NCBI GenBank assembly: GCA_003281125.1
Contig: QCCW01000007.1
Span: 1-41,148 of the forward strand
Reading direction: 5' to 3'
DNA from: Prochlorococcus sp. AG-347-N23
GTDB taxonomy: Bacteria > Cyanobacteriota > Cyanobacteriia > PCC-6307 > Cyanobiaceae
Length of the DNA stretch: 41,148 nt
The position numbers and the translations under genes were made by a program. Below are positions 1-7,959 of this stretch, piece after piece (within the stretch, counting starts at the first letter, position 1; every line of letters starts with the position of its first letter). Below the pieces are notes generated by a model that did not search any database, was not told where the DNA came from, and saw only the letters and a program-made list of their open reading frames with translations.

Positions 1-125
1 ATTGAGGCCAAAAGAAAACCAATACCTCCTATCGTTAACATTCCTCCAATAATATAATTTGAAATTTTTCTTGATCCACCAATTTTTTGTTCGATTTTAT
101 CGAATGACTTAAGGTCTGAGTTCAT
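1..125 (-). CDS. ycf4: Photosystem I assembly protein Ycf4 (N-terminal part, cut by window edge)
   Basis: Only the first 41 or so codons lie in the window; the rest runs off the left edge. The reading begins MNSDLKSFDKIEQKIGGSRK, followed by a glycine-rich hydrophobic stretch (residues about 24-41) that would be the first membrane helix. This N-terminus matches my memory of cyanobacterial Ycf4, a thylakoid protein that helps assemble photosystem I. It diverges from psbD across a 182-base spacer, a ycf4/psbD neighbourhood known in cyanobacteria. The call rests on a short segment plus context. Confidence 0.8.
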   Translation of the reverse strand, partial: MNSDLKSFDKIEQKIGGSRKISNYIIGGMLTIGGIGFLLAS

Positions 126-307
126 TTTTATTTTTTTTAAAGCCTAATTTAGATAATTTAACAAACTAAGGGAGTATTTTTACCTAATTTTTAACATAAA
201 AGTCAGGAAAGCTTTACAAGGCATTTCAGATATACAAATATTTCCCCACATTACTAGTAATCTTTGTTAAAGTCACTGCGTATCCCGAAGCTTAAAAACG
301 ATTTCTC

Positions 308-1384
308 ATGACGATCGCAGTTGGAAGCGCCCCACAAAGAGGATGGTTTGATGTCCTTGATGATTGGTTGAAGCGCGACCGCTTTGTATTTATTGGTTGG
401 TCCGGACTACTACTACTTCCTTGTGCATATCTTGCTATAGGCGGTTGGTTTGTTGGAACAACATTTGTTACCTCTTGGTACACACACGGAGTTGCAAGTT
501 CATACCTTGAAGGTTGTAACTTTTTAACAGCAGCTGTAAGCACCCCTGGTGATGCCATGGGACACAGTCTTCTATTTTTATGGGGTCCTGAAGCCCAAGG
601 TAGTTTCGTAAGATGGCTACAACTTGGTGGTCTTTGGAACTTCGTTGCATTACATGGAGTATTTGGCCTAATTGGTTTTATGCTTCGTCAGTTTGAAATT
701 GCAGGCCTTGTTGGAATTAGACCATACAACGCACTAGCATTCTCAGCAGTAATTGCAGTATTTACTAGTATTTTCCTTATTTATCCTTTAGGACAGCATA
801 GTTGGTTCTTCGCACCTTCATTCGGTGTTGCAGCAATCTTCCGTTACATTCTGTTCATTCAAGGTTTTCACAATATCACTTTAAATCCATTCCACATGAT
901 GGGAGTTGCTGGAATTCTTGGTGGTGCTCTACTTTGCGCTATCCATGGAGCTACAGTACAAAACACTTTGTATGAAGATACAAGTATTTATACAGATGGT
1001 AAGGTTCAAAGTTCAACATTTAGAGCTTTTGATCCAACCCAAGAAGAAGAAACTTATTCAATGATTACAGCGAATAGATTCTGGAGTCAAATCTTCGGTA
1101 TTGCTTTCTCAAACAAGCGTTTCTTACATTTCTTGATGCTATTTGTACCTGTTATGGGTATGTGGACATCTTCAATTGGTATTGTCGGCTTAGCACTGAA
1201 TTTAAGAGCTTATGATTTCGTAAGCCAAGAAATCCGTGCAGCAGAAGATCCAGAATTTGAAACTTTCTATACAAAAAATATACTTTTGAACGAAGGTATG
1301 CGAGCATGGATGTCTTCTGTGGATCAACCACACGAAAACTTTGTATTCCCTGAGGAGGTTCTACCACGTGGAAACGCCCTTTAA
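308..1384 (+). CDS. psbD: Photosystem II reaction centre protein D2
   Basis: D2 pairs with D1 to form the photosystem II core in the thylakoid, holding P680, pheophytin, the non-haem iron and plastoquinone QA. The 358-residue protein is unmistakable. Visible landmarks are Tyr159 (the redox tyrosine YD) in [10 protein letters not shown], His196 (P680 chlorophyll ligand), His213 and His274 (non-haem iron ligands) and the DE loop in between. It is slightly longer than the usual 352 residues; the extra residues lie in the stromal DE loop around residues 225-238. The ATG at 308 has no clear Shine-Dalgarno sequence. The stop overlaps the start of psbC, so the two are expected to be co-transcribed and translationally coupled. 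The 182-base spacer from ycf4 must hold its promoter; I cannot place it confidently. Confidence 0.99.
   Translation: MTIAVGSAPQRGWFDVLDDWLKRDRFVFIGWSGLLLLPCAYLAIGGWFVGTTFVTSWYTHGVASSYLEGCNFLTAAVSTPGDAMGHSLLFLWGPEAQGSFVRWLQLGGLWNFVALHGVFGLIGFMLRQFEIAGLVGIRPYNALAFSAVIAVFTSIFLIYPLGQHSWFFAPSFGVAAIFRYILFIQGFHNITLNPFHMMGVAGILGGALLCAIHGATVQNTLYEDTSIYTDGKVQSSTFRAFDPTQEEETYSMITANRFWSQIFGIAFSNKRFLHFLMLFVPVMGMWTSSIGIVGLALNLRAYDFVSQEIRAAEDPEFETFYTKNILLNEGMRAWMSSVDQPHENFVFPEEVLPRGNAL
1352..1358 (+). promoter_or_regulatory. Shine-Dalgarno sequence for psbC inside psbD
   Basis: GAGGAGG lies inside the last codons of psbD, nine bases before the GTG at 1368. It is one of few strong ribosome-binding sites in the window and decides the psbC start: GTG 1368 rather than the upstream TTG at 1341, which lies before this site. 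A GTG start overlapping psbD is the established arrangement in cyanobacteria and chloroplasts. Confidence 0.85.
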
Positions 1385-2750
1385 TAGTTTACTTAGAGCA
1401 CCTAACCAGAGTATTGAAGAAACTGGTTACGCTTGGTATGTAGGTAACGCCAGACTAATTAATCTGTCTGGCCGTTTACTTGGTGCTCACATTGCACATA
1501 CTGGACTTATAGTTTTCTGGGCTGGTGCAATGATGTTATTCGAAGTAAGTCATTTCACATTCGATAAACCAATGTGGGAACAAGGCTTAATTTGTATGCC
1601 ACACGTTGCAATGTTTGGATTTGGAATAGGTCCTGGTGGTGAAGTTACTGATGTATACCCATTCTTTGTTGCTGGTGTTATGCACTTAATTTCGTCTGCA
1701 GTTTTAGGGTTTGGTGGTATCTACCATTCCTTAGCCGGTCCTGAAAAACTTGAGCAAGATTTTCCTTTCTTTTCAACAGATTGGAGAGATAAGAATCAAA
1801 TGACTAACATTTTGGGTTATCACCTAATTGTTTTAGGAGTTGGTGCATTATTTTTCGTTTTTGATTGGATGTTCATTGGAGGTGCTTATGACACATGGGC
1901 TCCTGGTGGTGGAGAAGTTAGGTTAGTTAGTCCTACGTTAGATCCTAGAGTAATACTTGGTTACTTATTCAGATCTCCATGGGGTGGCGCTGGTTCAATA
2001 ATTGGTGTTAATTCCATAGAGGATATTGTTGGTGGTCACGTATATGTTGGAATTACTGCAATAATTGGTGGTCTTTTCCATATTTTCACCAAACCTTTTG
2101 GATGGGCTAGAAGAGCATTCATCTGGAACGGTGAAGGATTATTAAGTTATGCTTTAGGTGGTATTTGTGTAGCAAGTTTTATTGCTTCAACATTCATCTG
2201 GTTTAACAATACTGCTTACCCTTCTGAGTTTTATGGTCCAACAAATGCTGAAGCTTCACAGGCTCAAAGCTTTACTTTCCTTGTGAGAGATCAAAGAATT
2301 GGAGCTAACGTAGGTTCAACAATGGGACCAACAGGTCTAGGTAAGTATCTCATGAGATCTCCTACTGGTGAAATTATATTTGGTGGTGAAACTATGAGAT
2401 TTTGGGATTTCAGAGGCCCATGGTTAGAGCCTTTAAGAGGACCTAACGGATTGAGCCTTGAGAAAATCCAAAATGATATTCAGCCTTGGCAAGTAAGAAG
2501 AGCTGCTGAATATATGACTCATGCTCCTAACGCTTCTATCAACTCTGTTGGTGGAATCATTACAGAGCCTAATGCTGTTAACTTTGTTAATTTAAGACAA
2601 TGGTTAGCTGCAGCTCAATTTTTCCTAGGATGGTTTACATTCATCGGTCACCTTTGGCATGCTGGACGTGCTAGAGCAGCCGCTGCTGGTTTCGAAAAAG
2701 GAATCGACAGAAAGAGTGAACCAGCTCTAGAAATGCCTGATCTAGATTAA
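1368..2750 (+). CDS. psbC: Photosystem II core antenna protein CP43
   Basis: CP43 is the six-helix chlorophyll-a inner antenna of photosystem II and supplies ligands to the oxygen-evolving manganese cluster. From the GTG at 1368 the product is 460 residues. The motif [14 protein letters not shown] places the manganese-cluster residues Glu341 and Arg344 (Glu354 and Arg357 in standard numbering) in the large lumenal loop between helices 5 and 6, and the regularly spaced histidines expected of chlorophyll ligands are present. It overlaps psbD by 17 bases and follows a strong internal ribosome-binding site. A strong hairpin terminator follows the stop. Confidence 0.98.
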   Translation: METPFNSLLRAPNQSIEETGYAWYVGNARLINLSGRLLGAHIAHTGLIVFWAGAMMLFEVSHFTFDKPMWEQGLICMPHVAMFGFGIGPGGEVTDVYPFFVAGVMHLISSAVLGFGGIYHSLAGPEKLEQDFPFFSTDWRDKNQMTNILGYHLIVLGVGALFFVFDWMFIGGAYDTWAPGGGEVRLVSPTLDPRVILGYLFRSPWGGAGSIIGVNSIEDIVGGHVYVGITAIIGGLFHIFTKPFGWARRAFIWNGEGLLSYALGGICVASFIASTFIWFNNTAYPSEFYGPTNAEASQAQSFTFLVRDQRIGANVGSTMGPTGLGKYLMRSPTGEIIFGGETMRFWDFRGPWLEPLRGPNGLSLEKIQNDIQPWQVRRAAEYMTHAPNASINSVGGIITEPNAVNFVNLRQWLAAAQFFLGWFTFIGHLWHAGRARAAAAGFEKGIDRKSEPALEMPDLD

Positions 2751-2764
2751 TTTCTATCTCAACT

Positions 2765-2799
2765 AAAAAGGCCCTATCTTTAGATAGGGTTTTTTTTTG
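2765..2799 (+). terminator. Rho-independent terminator after psbDC, probably bidirectional
   Basis: CCCTATCT and AGATAGGG (2772-2779 and 2782-2789) form an 8-base inverted repeat, or a 7-bp stem with a 4-base loop. An A-run precedes it and a run of nine T follows. It lies between the converging psbC and maf-like genes, so it can stop transcription from both sides. Confidence 0.9.
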
Positions 2800-2809
2800 C
2801 TCAATTTTA

Positions 2810-3448
2810 TTATCTATATAAATTTTTTCTGAGCCATGGCAAACTTAAACCCATTACATTACTGAAACAACCCTCTATTTTTTCTATATATTTACCTCCT
2901 ATACCTTCCAAGGCAAATCCTCCAGCACAATATAAAGGTTCATTTGTATCTACATAACTCTTGATTTCCCAATCTTCCAAATTAGAAAAATAAACTCTTG
3001 AACTTATTGTTTTTTTTATTATTTCAGTGATTTTAAAAATTTTGGAAGTTGAATCAAAATTCCCAATTATTAGAGTATGACCAGTATGTAAAAATCCAAA
3101 TTCTCCAGACATTTTTTTCCATCTAATAAATGCTTCCTCTTTATTAGATGGTTTTCCATAAGCTTCTCCTTTAAATTCAAAAATTGAATCGCACCCAAGT
3201 ATTTCCAAAGGACGATAATTCAATTCTTCGGGCAATGATATGTTCTGAATATTTTCAGATAAACTATTAGCCTTTTGAAAAGATAATTCCAAAGCTAAAT
3301 TAAAGATATTCTTCTCTTTAGTTTGAGTTTCATCAAAGTTACTTGCAATTTGAATAAATTCAATTTGACAATTTTCAAGTAATTTCTTTCTAGATTGAGA
3401 GGCAGAGGCTAGAATTAACAAAATTTTTTTTATCAAATTATAATTCAA
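2810..3448 (-). CDS. maf: Maf-like nucleotide pyrophosphatase
   Basis: Maf proteins hydrolyse non-canonical or modified nucleoside triphosphates to monophosphates in the cytoplasm and have been linked to septum formation. The 212-residue product opens with the family signature [15 protein letters not shown] (residues about 11-25), the substrate-binding loop. It continues with [10 protein letters not shown] (catalytic aspartate), GKPSNKEEA and a late G-rich FALEGIGG segment. The start used gives a ten-residue lead before the signature; a later start is possible. It converges on psbC over a shared terminator and diverges from cobQ with about 40 bases between starts. Exact nucleotide preference cannot be read from the sequence. 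Confidence 0.9.
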   Translation of the reverse strand: MNYNLIKKILLILASASQSRKKLLENCQIEFIQIASNFDETQTKEKNIFNLALELSFQKANSLSENIQNISLPEELNYRPLEILGCDSIFEFKGEAYGKPSNKEEAFIRWKKMSGEFGFLHTGHTLIIGNFDSTSKIFKITEIIKKTISSRVYFSNLEDWEIKSYVDTNEPLYCAGGFALEGIGGKYIEKIEGCFSNVMGLSLPWLRKNLYR

Positions 3449-3488
3449 TTTACTAATTAATAAATTTCAAAATTAATATAAATTACGA

Positions 3489-5018
3489 ATGGATTTAGAA
3501 GCGAAACTAAATGAAAGAAAGAAACCAATAATGGTCCTAGGTACTTCCAGTGGAGCAGGAAAATCATTAACAGTTACAGCTATTTGCAGGATTCTTAAAA
3601 ATTCAGAGGAAGAACCAATACCTTTTAAAGGACAAAATATGAGTAACAACGCTTGGGTTGATTGGGAAGGTGGAGAGATGGCATATTCACAAGCCCTGCA
3701 AGCTTTTGCATGCGGTATAAATCCTTCTTCAGAGATGAACCCCATTTTATTAAAACCACAAGGCAATTCAGTAAGCGAAGTTATTCACCTTGGCAAAAGT
3801 ATTGGGACAACAACCGCAAAAAATTACTATAAAGATTGGTTTATTCCAGGATGGAAAGTAATTAAAAAAAGCTTAGAGTATATCTATAAACAAAATCCAA
3901 ATTGTCGTTTAATTATCGAAGGAGCTGGTAGTCCAGTAGAAATGAATTTAATACATAGAGATCTTACTAATTTAAGAATTGCAAAGTATTTAAAGGCAAA
4001 TTGCATTTTAGTTACTGATATAGAAAGGGGAGGCGTATTTGCTCAGATAATTGGAACACTTGAATTGATGCAACCTGAAGAAAAAAAACTTATAAAGGGA
4101 ATTATCATAAATAGATTCAGAGGAGACCTTTCATTATTTGAAGATGGGAAAAAATGGATAGAAGAAAAAACTCAAATACCTGTTATTGGAATTATTCCAT
4201 GGCTAAATGATTCATTCCCCCCAGAAGATTCTTTAGATTTATTAGAAAAGAAATCTCGTTTCAAGGACGCTGAAATCAAAGTGGGAATTATAAAATTGCC
4301 ATCAATAAGTAACTTCTCAGATTTTGATCCATTAGAAAATGAAGAAACAATATTAGTTGAATGGATTAGGGAATCGCACAACTTGAAGAATTATGACTTT
4401 ATTATTCTTCCTGGCAGTAAACAGACTATTAAAGATCAAATCTTTCTTGAAAAGACTGGTTTATCGCTTGCTTTGAGGGATTATTCAAATAATAAGGGGA
4501 ATATCGTTGGGATCTGTGGAGGGTTACAAATGTTAGGCACATTTCTTGAAGATCCCTTTCTAAAAGAGGGCTCGAAAAATTTCTCAGAACAAAAAATTAG
4601 AGGTATTGGATTACTGCCATTAAAAACTACTTTCTTTGAGAAAAAATTAACCCGCCAAATTAGTTCCGAATCTTTATGGCCATGCCAATCCAAAATAAAT
4701 GGTTTTGAAATACATAATGGCCATACGGAATTAGATAATACTCAAAGCTCGTTAAAGATTAAACCCATCTTCAAAGACTTAAATTTAGGTTGGTACAAAG
4801 AAAATAAAGAAGGTGGAACTATTGCAGGTACATACATCCATGGAATCTTTGAAAATGATATTTGGAGAGATCAATATATAAATTTAATAAGAAAGAGAAA
4901 AAAATTGCCAGCATTAAAGAAAAGAACAAGCTCTTATAAAGTTAAGAGAGAATCAATAATTGAAAATCTTGCTAATGAATTTAATAAGCATTTAAATCTC
5001 TCATCATTATTAAAATGA
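3489..5018 (+). CDS. cobQ: Cobyric acid synthase CobQ
   Basis: CobQ amidates four carboxyl side chains of adenosylcobyrinic a,c-diamide, using glutamine and ATP, in cobalamin (pseudocobalamin) synthesis. The 509-residue protein has an N-terminal ATP-binding domain with the P-loop-like GTSSGAGKS (about 18-26) and the FKGQNMSNNAWV segment. A C-terminal class I glutamine amidotransferase domain has its nucleophile Cys343 in GICGGLQMLG and catalytic His451 in YIHGIF. Length and motifs are complete, so it should be active. Its stop overlaps the next gene by four bases (ATGA). Confidence 0.97.
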   Translation: MDLEAKLNERKKPIMVLGTSSGAGKSLTVTAICRILKNSEEEPIPFKGQNMSNNAWVDWEGGEMAYSQALQAFACGINPSSEMNPILLKPQGNSVSEVIHLGKSIGTTTAKNYYKDWFIPGWKVIKKSLEYIYKQNPNCRLIIEGAGSPVEMNLIHRDLTNLRIAKYLKANCILVTDIERGGVFAQIIGTLELMQPEEKKLIKGIIINRFRGDLSLFEDGKKWIEEKTQIPVIGIIPWLNDSFPPEDSLDLLEKKSRFKDAEIKVGIIKLPSISNFSDFDPLENEETILVEWIRESHNLKNYDFIILPGSKQTIKDQIFLEKTGLSLALRDYSNNKGNIVGICGGLQMLGTFLEDPFLKEGSKNFSEQKIRGIGLLPLKTTFFEKKLTRQISSESLWPCQSKINGFEIHNGHTELDNTQSSLKIKPIFKDLNLGWYKENKEGGTIAGTYIHGIFENDIWRDQYINLIRKRKKLPALKKRTSSYKVKRESIIENLANEFNKHLNLSSLLK

Positions 5019-5266
5019 AACACTCAAGAATTAAAATTATTTGGCCTAATAATATTGAAACATATGTTTCTGAAGGACAAGATTGGTTCTCTAATGCAGA
5101 AAAAGCAGGTTTAGAAATTCCCACTGGCTGTCTAACAGGAAGTTGTGGAGCTTGCGAAATAGATGTTAATGGAGAAACTATAAGAGCTTGCATAAGCAAT
5201 ATTAAAAGTAAAAAAAAATCTCCATTAAAAGTTTCTTTTACCACAGACCCGTTTTGGGAAGACTAA
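5015..5266 (+). CDS. Small 2Fe-2S ferredoxin-like protein
   Basis: An 83-residue soluble protein with four cysteines, Cys39, Cys44, Cys47 and Cys59, in GCLTGSCGACEIDVNGETIRAC. The C-x4-C-x2-C core is that of beta-grasp [2Fe-2S] domains. The fourth cysteine comes after only 11 residues, where plant-type photosynthetic ferredoxins have nearly 30; a short spacing like this is typical of the [2Fe-2S] domain in xanthine dehydrogenase-type enzymes. It probably carries electrons, but its partner is unknown. Its ATG overlaps the cobQ stop (ATGA), implying translational coupling. It is not the main photosynthetic ferredoxin. Confidence 0.85.
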   Translation: MKHSRIKIIWPNNIETYVSEGQDWFSNAEKAGLEIPTGCLTGSCGACEIDVNGETIRACISNIKSKKKSPLKVSFTTDPFWED

Positions 5267-5315
5267 ATTAACTCTCTTTTTAAGATAAAAATTTTAATAA
5301 ATTCTAATAAACTTT

Positions 5316-5408
5316 TGCTATTTGTAGGAAACATTTGGAACGATGTAGGAATATCATCAAAATAGTATTATGCAAAAAAAAGACCTCTATTAAAAGAGGT
5401 CTTAATTT
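5316..5408 (+). ncRNA. Candidate small RNA, Yfr2-like (plus strand)
   Basis: Between the ferredoxin-like gene and tRNA-Ser, a -10-like TAATAA (5305-5310) precedes a segment of about 92 bases ending at the hairpin 5380-5403. TTTTGC (5313-5318) can pair with GCAAAA (5372-5377), and TATTT (5319-5323) with AAATA (5360-5364). These close a large loop holding AGGAAACA (5326-5333). GGAAACA in a loop ahead of a terminator hairpin is the mark of the cyanobacterial Yfr2 RNA family as I know it. The hairpin is followed by AATTTG rather than a pure T-run, so termination on this strand may be leaky. Ends are estimates. Confidence 0.4.
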
Positions 5409-5461
5409 GTTTTATTAATAGAGTGTTTCCTTGTTACCACCCTTTTAGTAAAACATCTCCT
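5374..5461 (-). ncRNA. Candidate small RNA of the Yfr2 family (minus strand)
   Basis: Read on the minus strand, a TATTAT -10-like box (5473-5468) is followed about seven bases later by a likely 5' end near 5461. The RNA begins with a GUGUGAAGGAG-like stretch. Next come TGTTTTA (5455-5449) and TAAAACA (5414-5408), a perfect 7-bp pairing closing a loop that contains ACAAGGAAACA (GGAAACA at 5430-5424). Last is a 9-bp hairpin AAGACCTCT/AGAGGTCTT (5403-5380) with a T-run. Size near 88 bases, stem-loop plus terminator, and the unpaired GGAAACA all fit the Yfr2 family, known as abundant regulatory RNAs in marine cyanobacteria. An 11-codon frame inside has no obvious coding character. Confidence 0.55.
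5380..5403. terminator. Two-way hairpin terminator shared by convergent small RNAs
   Basis: AAGACCTCT (5380-5388) and AGAGGTCTT (5395-5403) form a perfect 9-bp stem with a 6-base loop. An A-run on the left (5374-5379) gives the minus-strand RNA a T-tail; the right side is AATTTG, weaker for the plus strand. It is the only clear terminator between the ferredoxin-like gene and tRNA-Ser. Confidence 0.8.
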
Positions 5462-5636
5462 TCACACATAATAAAGGTATCCCATAGATTTCTTTTTTGT
5501 GGAATGGGTTAATGGAATGTTACTAAACCATCACGTGTACCACTTGGCTATTGCAGGATCTTTGCAATTAAGAAACAATCTAACTCAGAGAAAGAAAGTT
5601 GACTTATCAGAAAACTTTTGAACTTAACAAAAAACC

Positions 5637-5722
5637 GGAGAGGGTGGGATTCGAACCCACGAATAGTTTTACCTATTAAACGATTTCGAGTCGTTCGCTT
5701 TCAACCACTCAGCCACCTCTCC
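5637..5722 (-). tRNA. trnS: tRNA-Ser, anticodon CGA
   Basis: An 86-base type II tRNA read on the minus strand. The acceptor arms GGAGAGG and CCTCTCC pair. The D arm contains GCTGAGTGGTTGAAAGC, the anticodon stem AACGA/TCGTT encloses CTCGAAA (anticodon CGA), a long variable arm is present as expected for serine, and the T arm is GTGGGTTCGAATCCCAC. The 3' CCA is not encoded. It decodes UCG, a rare codon in such an AT-rich genome. Confidence 0.97.
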
Positions 5723-5783
5723 ACCTTCTTATATTTATGCACATAAATAAATTTAAATGTAATTTATCAAATTATCTTAATTT

Positions 5784-6815
5784 TTAATCCCAACCTGCAT
5801 CTTTCATCAATTTTATTGCCAAAGAATTATTTATCCCAAGGTCTTCTACAGCTACTTTATCAGGAGTAAATTCTCCAAAGTCTTTAACAATTGGATTTTG
5901 ATTAACTTCTTTTAATGGATGTTCAAAAGTTGGGGCAGCAAGACCTTTACTTCCCTTTGGAGATGCTAAATATTCAAGGAGTTTAATAGCTTCACTTTTG
6001 TTTGTAGCATATTTAGCTACACCTCCAGCACTAATATTTACATGAGCAGGATTAGGAGTGAGGACTGTTGTTTTTTTTGCATATAAAGTATCTCTTCTTC
6101 CATTAACACCAGCTAACATTCTCGCCACATAATAATGATTTACAATACCGACACCACATTTTCTTTTGGAAACCGCTCTTATGATAGAAATATCTCCTGG
6201 GAAAAAAGGTTGGGATACATTTGAAATCATGCCATTAAGCCAATTTTTTGTGGCTTCTTCCCCCTTATTAATTATTTGATTTGCTACTAAAGATTGATTA
6301 TAAGGACTTTTTCTATTCCTCAAACATACTTTCCCTTTTAAAAAAGGATTAGATAAGTCAGTGTAATCATTAATCTTGCTTACATCTACCACCTTAGGAT
6401 TTGCGACCATAACTCTAACTCTTCTTGTTAATGCGTACCATTCTTTATTAGGATCTTTTAATCCAATAGGAACATCATTTTCTAAGGGGGTAGAGTCAAT
6501 TTTTTGAAGCAATCCTAATTTTGCAGCATTTGTAATTCTTGCTGCATCAACAAGCAAAATAAGATCAGCTTGGGAATTTTTTCCTTCTCTTTTTAACCTT
6601 TCAATTAATGATATACCTGCAGCCTCTATTAGCCGGACTTTTATACCAGTTTCTTCTGCAAATTTTTTAAAAACACTTCTATCTGTATTGTAATGTCTCC
6701 CTGAATAAACTTTGACTTCTTTTTCGGTAGAATTAGCAGATATATTTAAATTAAATAAGAGACTAAGAGTCAAAGCTGAATACAGTATTTTTTTTAGTTT
6801 TTGCAATTTATTCAA
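5784..6815 (-). CDS. futA: Iron(III) ABC transporter substrate-binding protein (FutA/IdiA type)
   Basis: This protein binds ferric iron for import, or protects photosystem II during iron shortage; both roles are known for FutA/IdiA relatives. The 343-residue product has a basic N-terminus and a hydrophobic signal segment to about residue 28. The family motif VYSGRHYNTDRSVF (about 37-50) follows, then candidate iron-ligand tyrosines at Tyr42, Tyr172 and the pair Tyr228-Tyr229 in GIVNHYYVARM. No permease or ATPase gene is nearby. It diverges from a PiuC hydroxylase over about 90 bases, an arrangement suggesting shared iron control; I could not pick out a convincing Fur box by eye. Confidence 0.92.
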   Translation of the reverse strand: MNKLQKLKKILYSALTLSLLFNLNISANSTEKEVKVYSGRHYNTDRSVFKKFAEETGIKVRLIEAAGISLIERLKREGKNSQADLILLVDAARITNAAKLGLLQKIDSTPLENDVPIGLKDPNKEWYALTRRVRVMVANPKVVDVSKINDYTDLSNPFLKGKVCLRNRKSPYNQSLVANQIINKGEEATKNWLNGMISNVSQPFFPGDISIIRAVSKRKCGVGIVNHYYVARMLAGVNGRRDTLYAKKTTVLTPNPAHVNISAGGVAKYATNKSEAIKLLEYLASPKGSKGLAAPTFEHPLKEVNQNPIVKDFGEFTPDKVAVEDLGINNSLAIKLMKDAGWD

Positions 6816-6908
6816 ATAGTATCTATGGTTACTCTATATAGATTAAAAGCACAAGAATCCTAAAAGATATTTTCTATACTCCCCCTTGTATCATTTTTTA
6901 TACTTAGA

Positions 6909-7574
6909 ATGAATTATTTAACCAACCAGATACTCATTAAAGAAGAAATTGAAGCATTAATTAAAAATTTAAATAAAGAAAATACTCTCTGGGAAGATGG
7001 GAAAAAAACTGCCGGTAGCCACGCCTCATTAGTAAAAAATAATTTGCAATTAAATAGAGAATCTGAAATATCTAAAAAACTCTCCCATTTAATCGAAAGG
7101 AAAATTCTTTCCAGTCCTCTAATAAAAAGCTTCGCTTTACCAAAAATAATTCATGGAATGATGTTTACGAAATCATTAAATAATATGCAATATGGCAGAC
7201 ATATTGATAATCCATTTATGTCATCTGGACGAGCTGATTTATCTTTTACCATTTTTTTAACTGATAAAAGTAAATACGATGGTGGAGAGCTCTTGATTGA
7301 AGAGATGAATTCAGAAAAAGAATTCAAACTAAATGCAGGTGAGATTATTATTTATCCAAGTACTTATCTACATTCAGTTAAAAAGATTAAAAATGGAGAA
7401 AGATTAGTATGTGTAGGTTGGATTGAAAGTTATGTAAAATCAATTGAGGGAAGAGAATATTTATTTGATCTTGATGCAGGTGCAAAAGGCTTGCTAGCTA
7501 AAAATGGGAGGTCAGATGAGTTGGATCTTATTTTTAAGTCTTATTCGAATCTTCTTAGGCTAATGGGTAGTTAA
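6909..7574 (+). CDS. piuC: PKHD-type Fe(II)/2-oxoglutarate hydroxylase (PiuC family)
   Basis: A cytoplasmic dioxygenase-fold protein of 221 residues, the usual PiuC length. The iron-binding facial triad is visible as His98 and Asp100 in YGRHIDNPF and His155 in YLHSVKKI, with Arg165 ten residues on as the likely 2-oxoglutarate anchor. GGELLIEE and AGEIIIYPS are also typical of the family. PiuC proteins are associated with iron-uptake loci; their natural substrate is not established. It diverges from futA, and a TATACT at 6875-6880 is a possible -10 element. Confidence 0.93.
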   Translation: MNYLTNQILIKEEIEALIKNLNKENTLWEDGKKTAGSHASLVKNNLQLNRESEISKKLSHLIERKILSSPLIKSFALPKIIHGMMFTKSLNNMQYGRHIDNPFMSSGRADLSFTIFLTDKSKYDGGELLIEEMNSEKEFKLNAGEIIIYPSTYLHSVKKIKNGERLVCVGWIESYVKSIEGREYLFDLDAGAKGLLAKNGRSDELDLIFKSYSNLLRLMGS

Positions 7575-7646
7575 TGAATCATTTTATACACTAAATAGAA
7601 AATTATTCAAAAAAAATTTAGAATAAACTTGATTTAAAAATTTGAA

Positions 7647-7874
7647 ATGCAGAAAAAAAGTTCGATAGCATTATTTATTGCTGCTACAAGCGCATTATCC
7701 ATATCATCATCGGTTAATAGTGGGGAGAATGATATGGGTGGTCTAAAAGAATGGAATACAGACATGGATGTTAATGCAGATTTCGTATTAGATGATAAAG
7801 CAAAAGAGATTGCAGATAAGGCAAAAAAATCCGATGTTTGCATACCTATTGGCGAAGGAGAAAATTGTTGGTAA
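7647..7874 (+). CDS. Small secreted acidic protein of unknown function
   Basis: A 75-residue protein with a basic start (MQKKSS), a hydrophobic signal segment (about 6-22, with alanine-rich SALSISSSVNS near a possible cleavage site) and a short acidic, lysine-containing mature part. That part has two cysteines near the end (in DVCIPIGEGENCW) that could form a disulfide or bind a metal. I do not recognise a family. It lies between piuC and the porin gene, converging on the latter over a shared terminator, so an envelope or iron-related role is only a guess from context. Confidence 0.75.
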   Translation: MQKKSSIALFIAATSALSISSSVNSGENDMGGLKEWNTDMDVNADFVLDDKAKEIADKAKKSDVCIPIGEGENCW

Positions 7875-7900
7875 GTTAACCAATAAAAAATAGTAATCAA

Positions 7901-7927
7901 AAAAAAACACCCTTAAAGGGTGTTTTT
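7901..7927. terminator. Two-way terminator between the small secreted protein and the porin
   Basis: The palindrome around AAAACACCCTTAAAGGGTGTTTT gives a stem of about ten pairs with a very short loop. It is flanked by an A-run on the left and a T-run on the right, so it can end transcripts of both converging genes. Confidence 0.88.
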
Positions 7928-7959
7928 GGTTTAACTTCTGAAATCACCTAAAGTTGTTT

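Noticed and set aside
292-650. Antisense open frames over psbD
   Set aside because: They mirror the highly conserved D2 coding sequence and have no features of their own.
5449-5473. CTCCTTCACACA as a possible Yfr1 gene
   Set aside because: Resembles the Yfr1 core but has an extra base (CTCCTTCACAC against CTCCTCACAC), and the flanking double stem-loop of Yfr1 is not there.
7634-7900. 88-codon frame antisense to the small secreted protein
   Set aside because: The plus-strand frame has a proper signal peptide and shared terminator, whereas the antisense frame has none of these.
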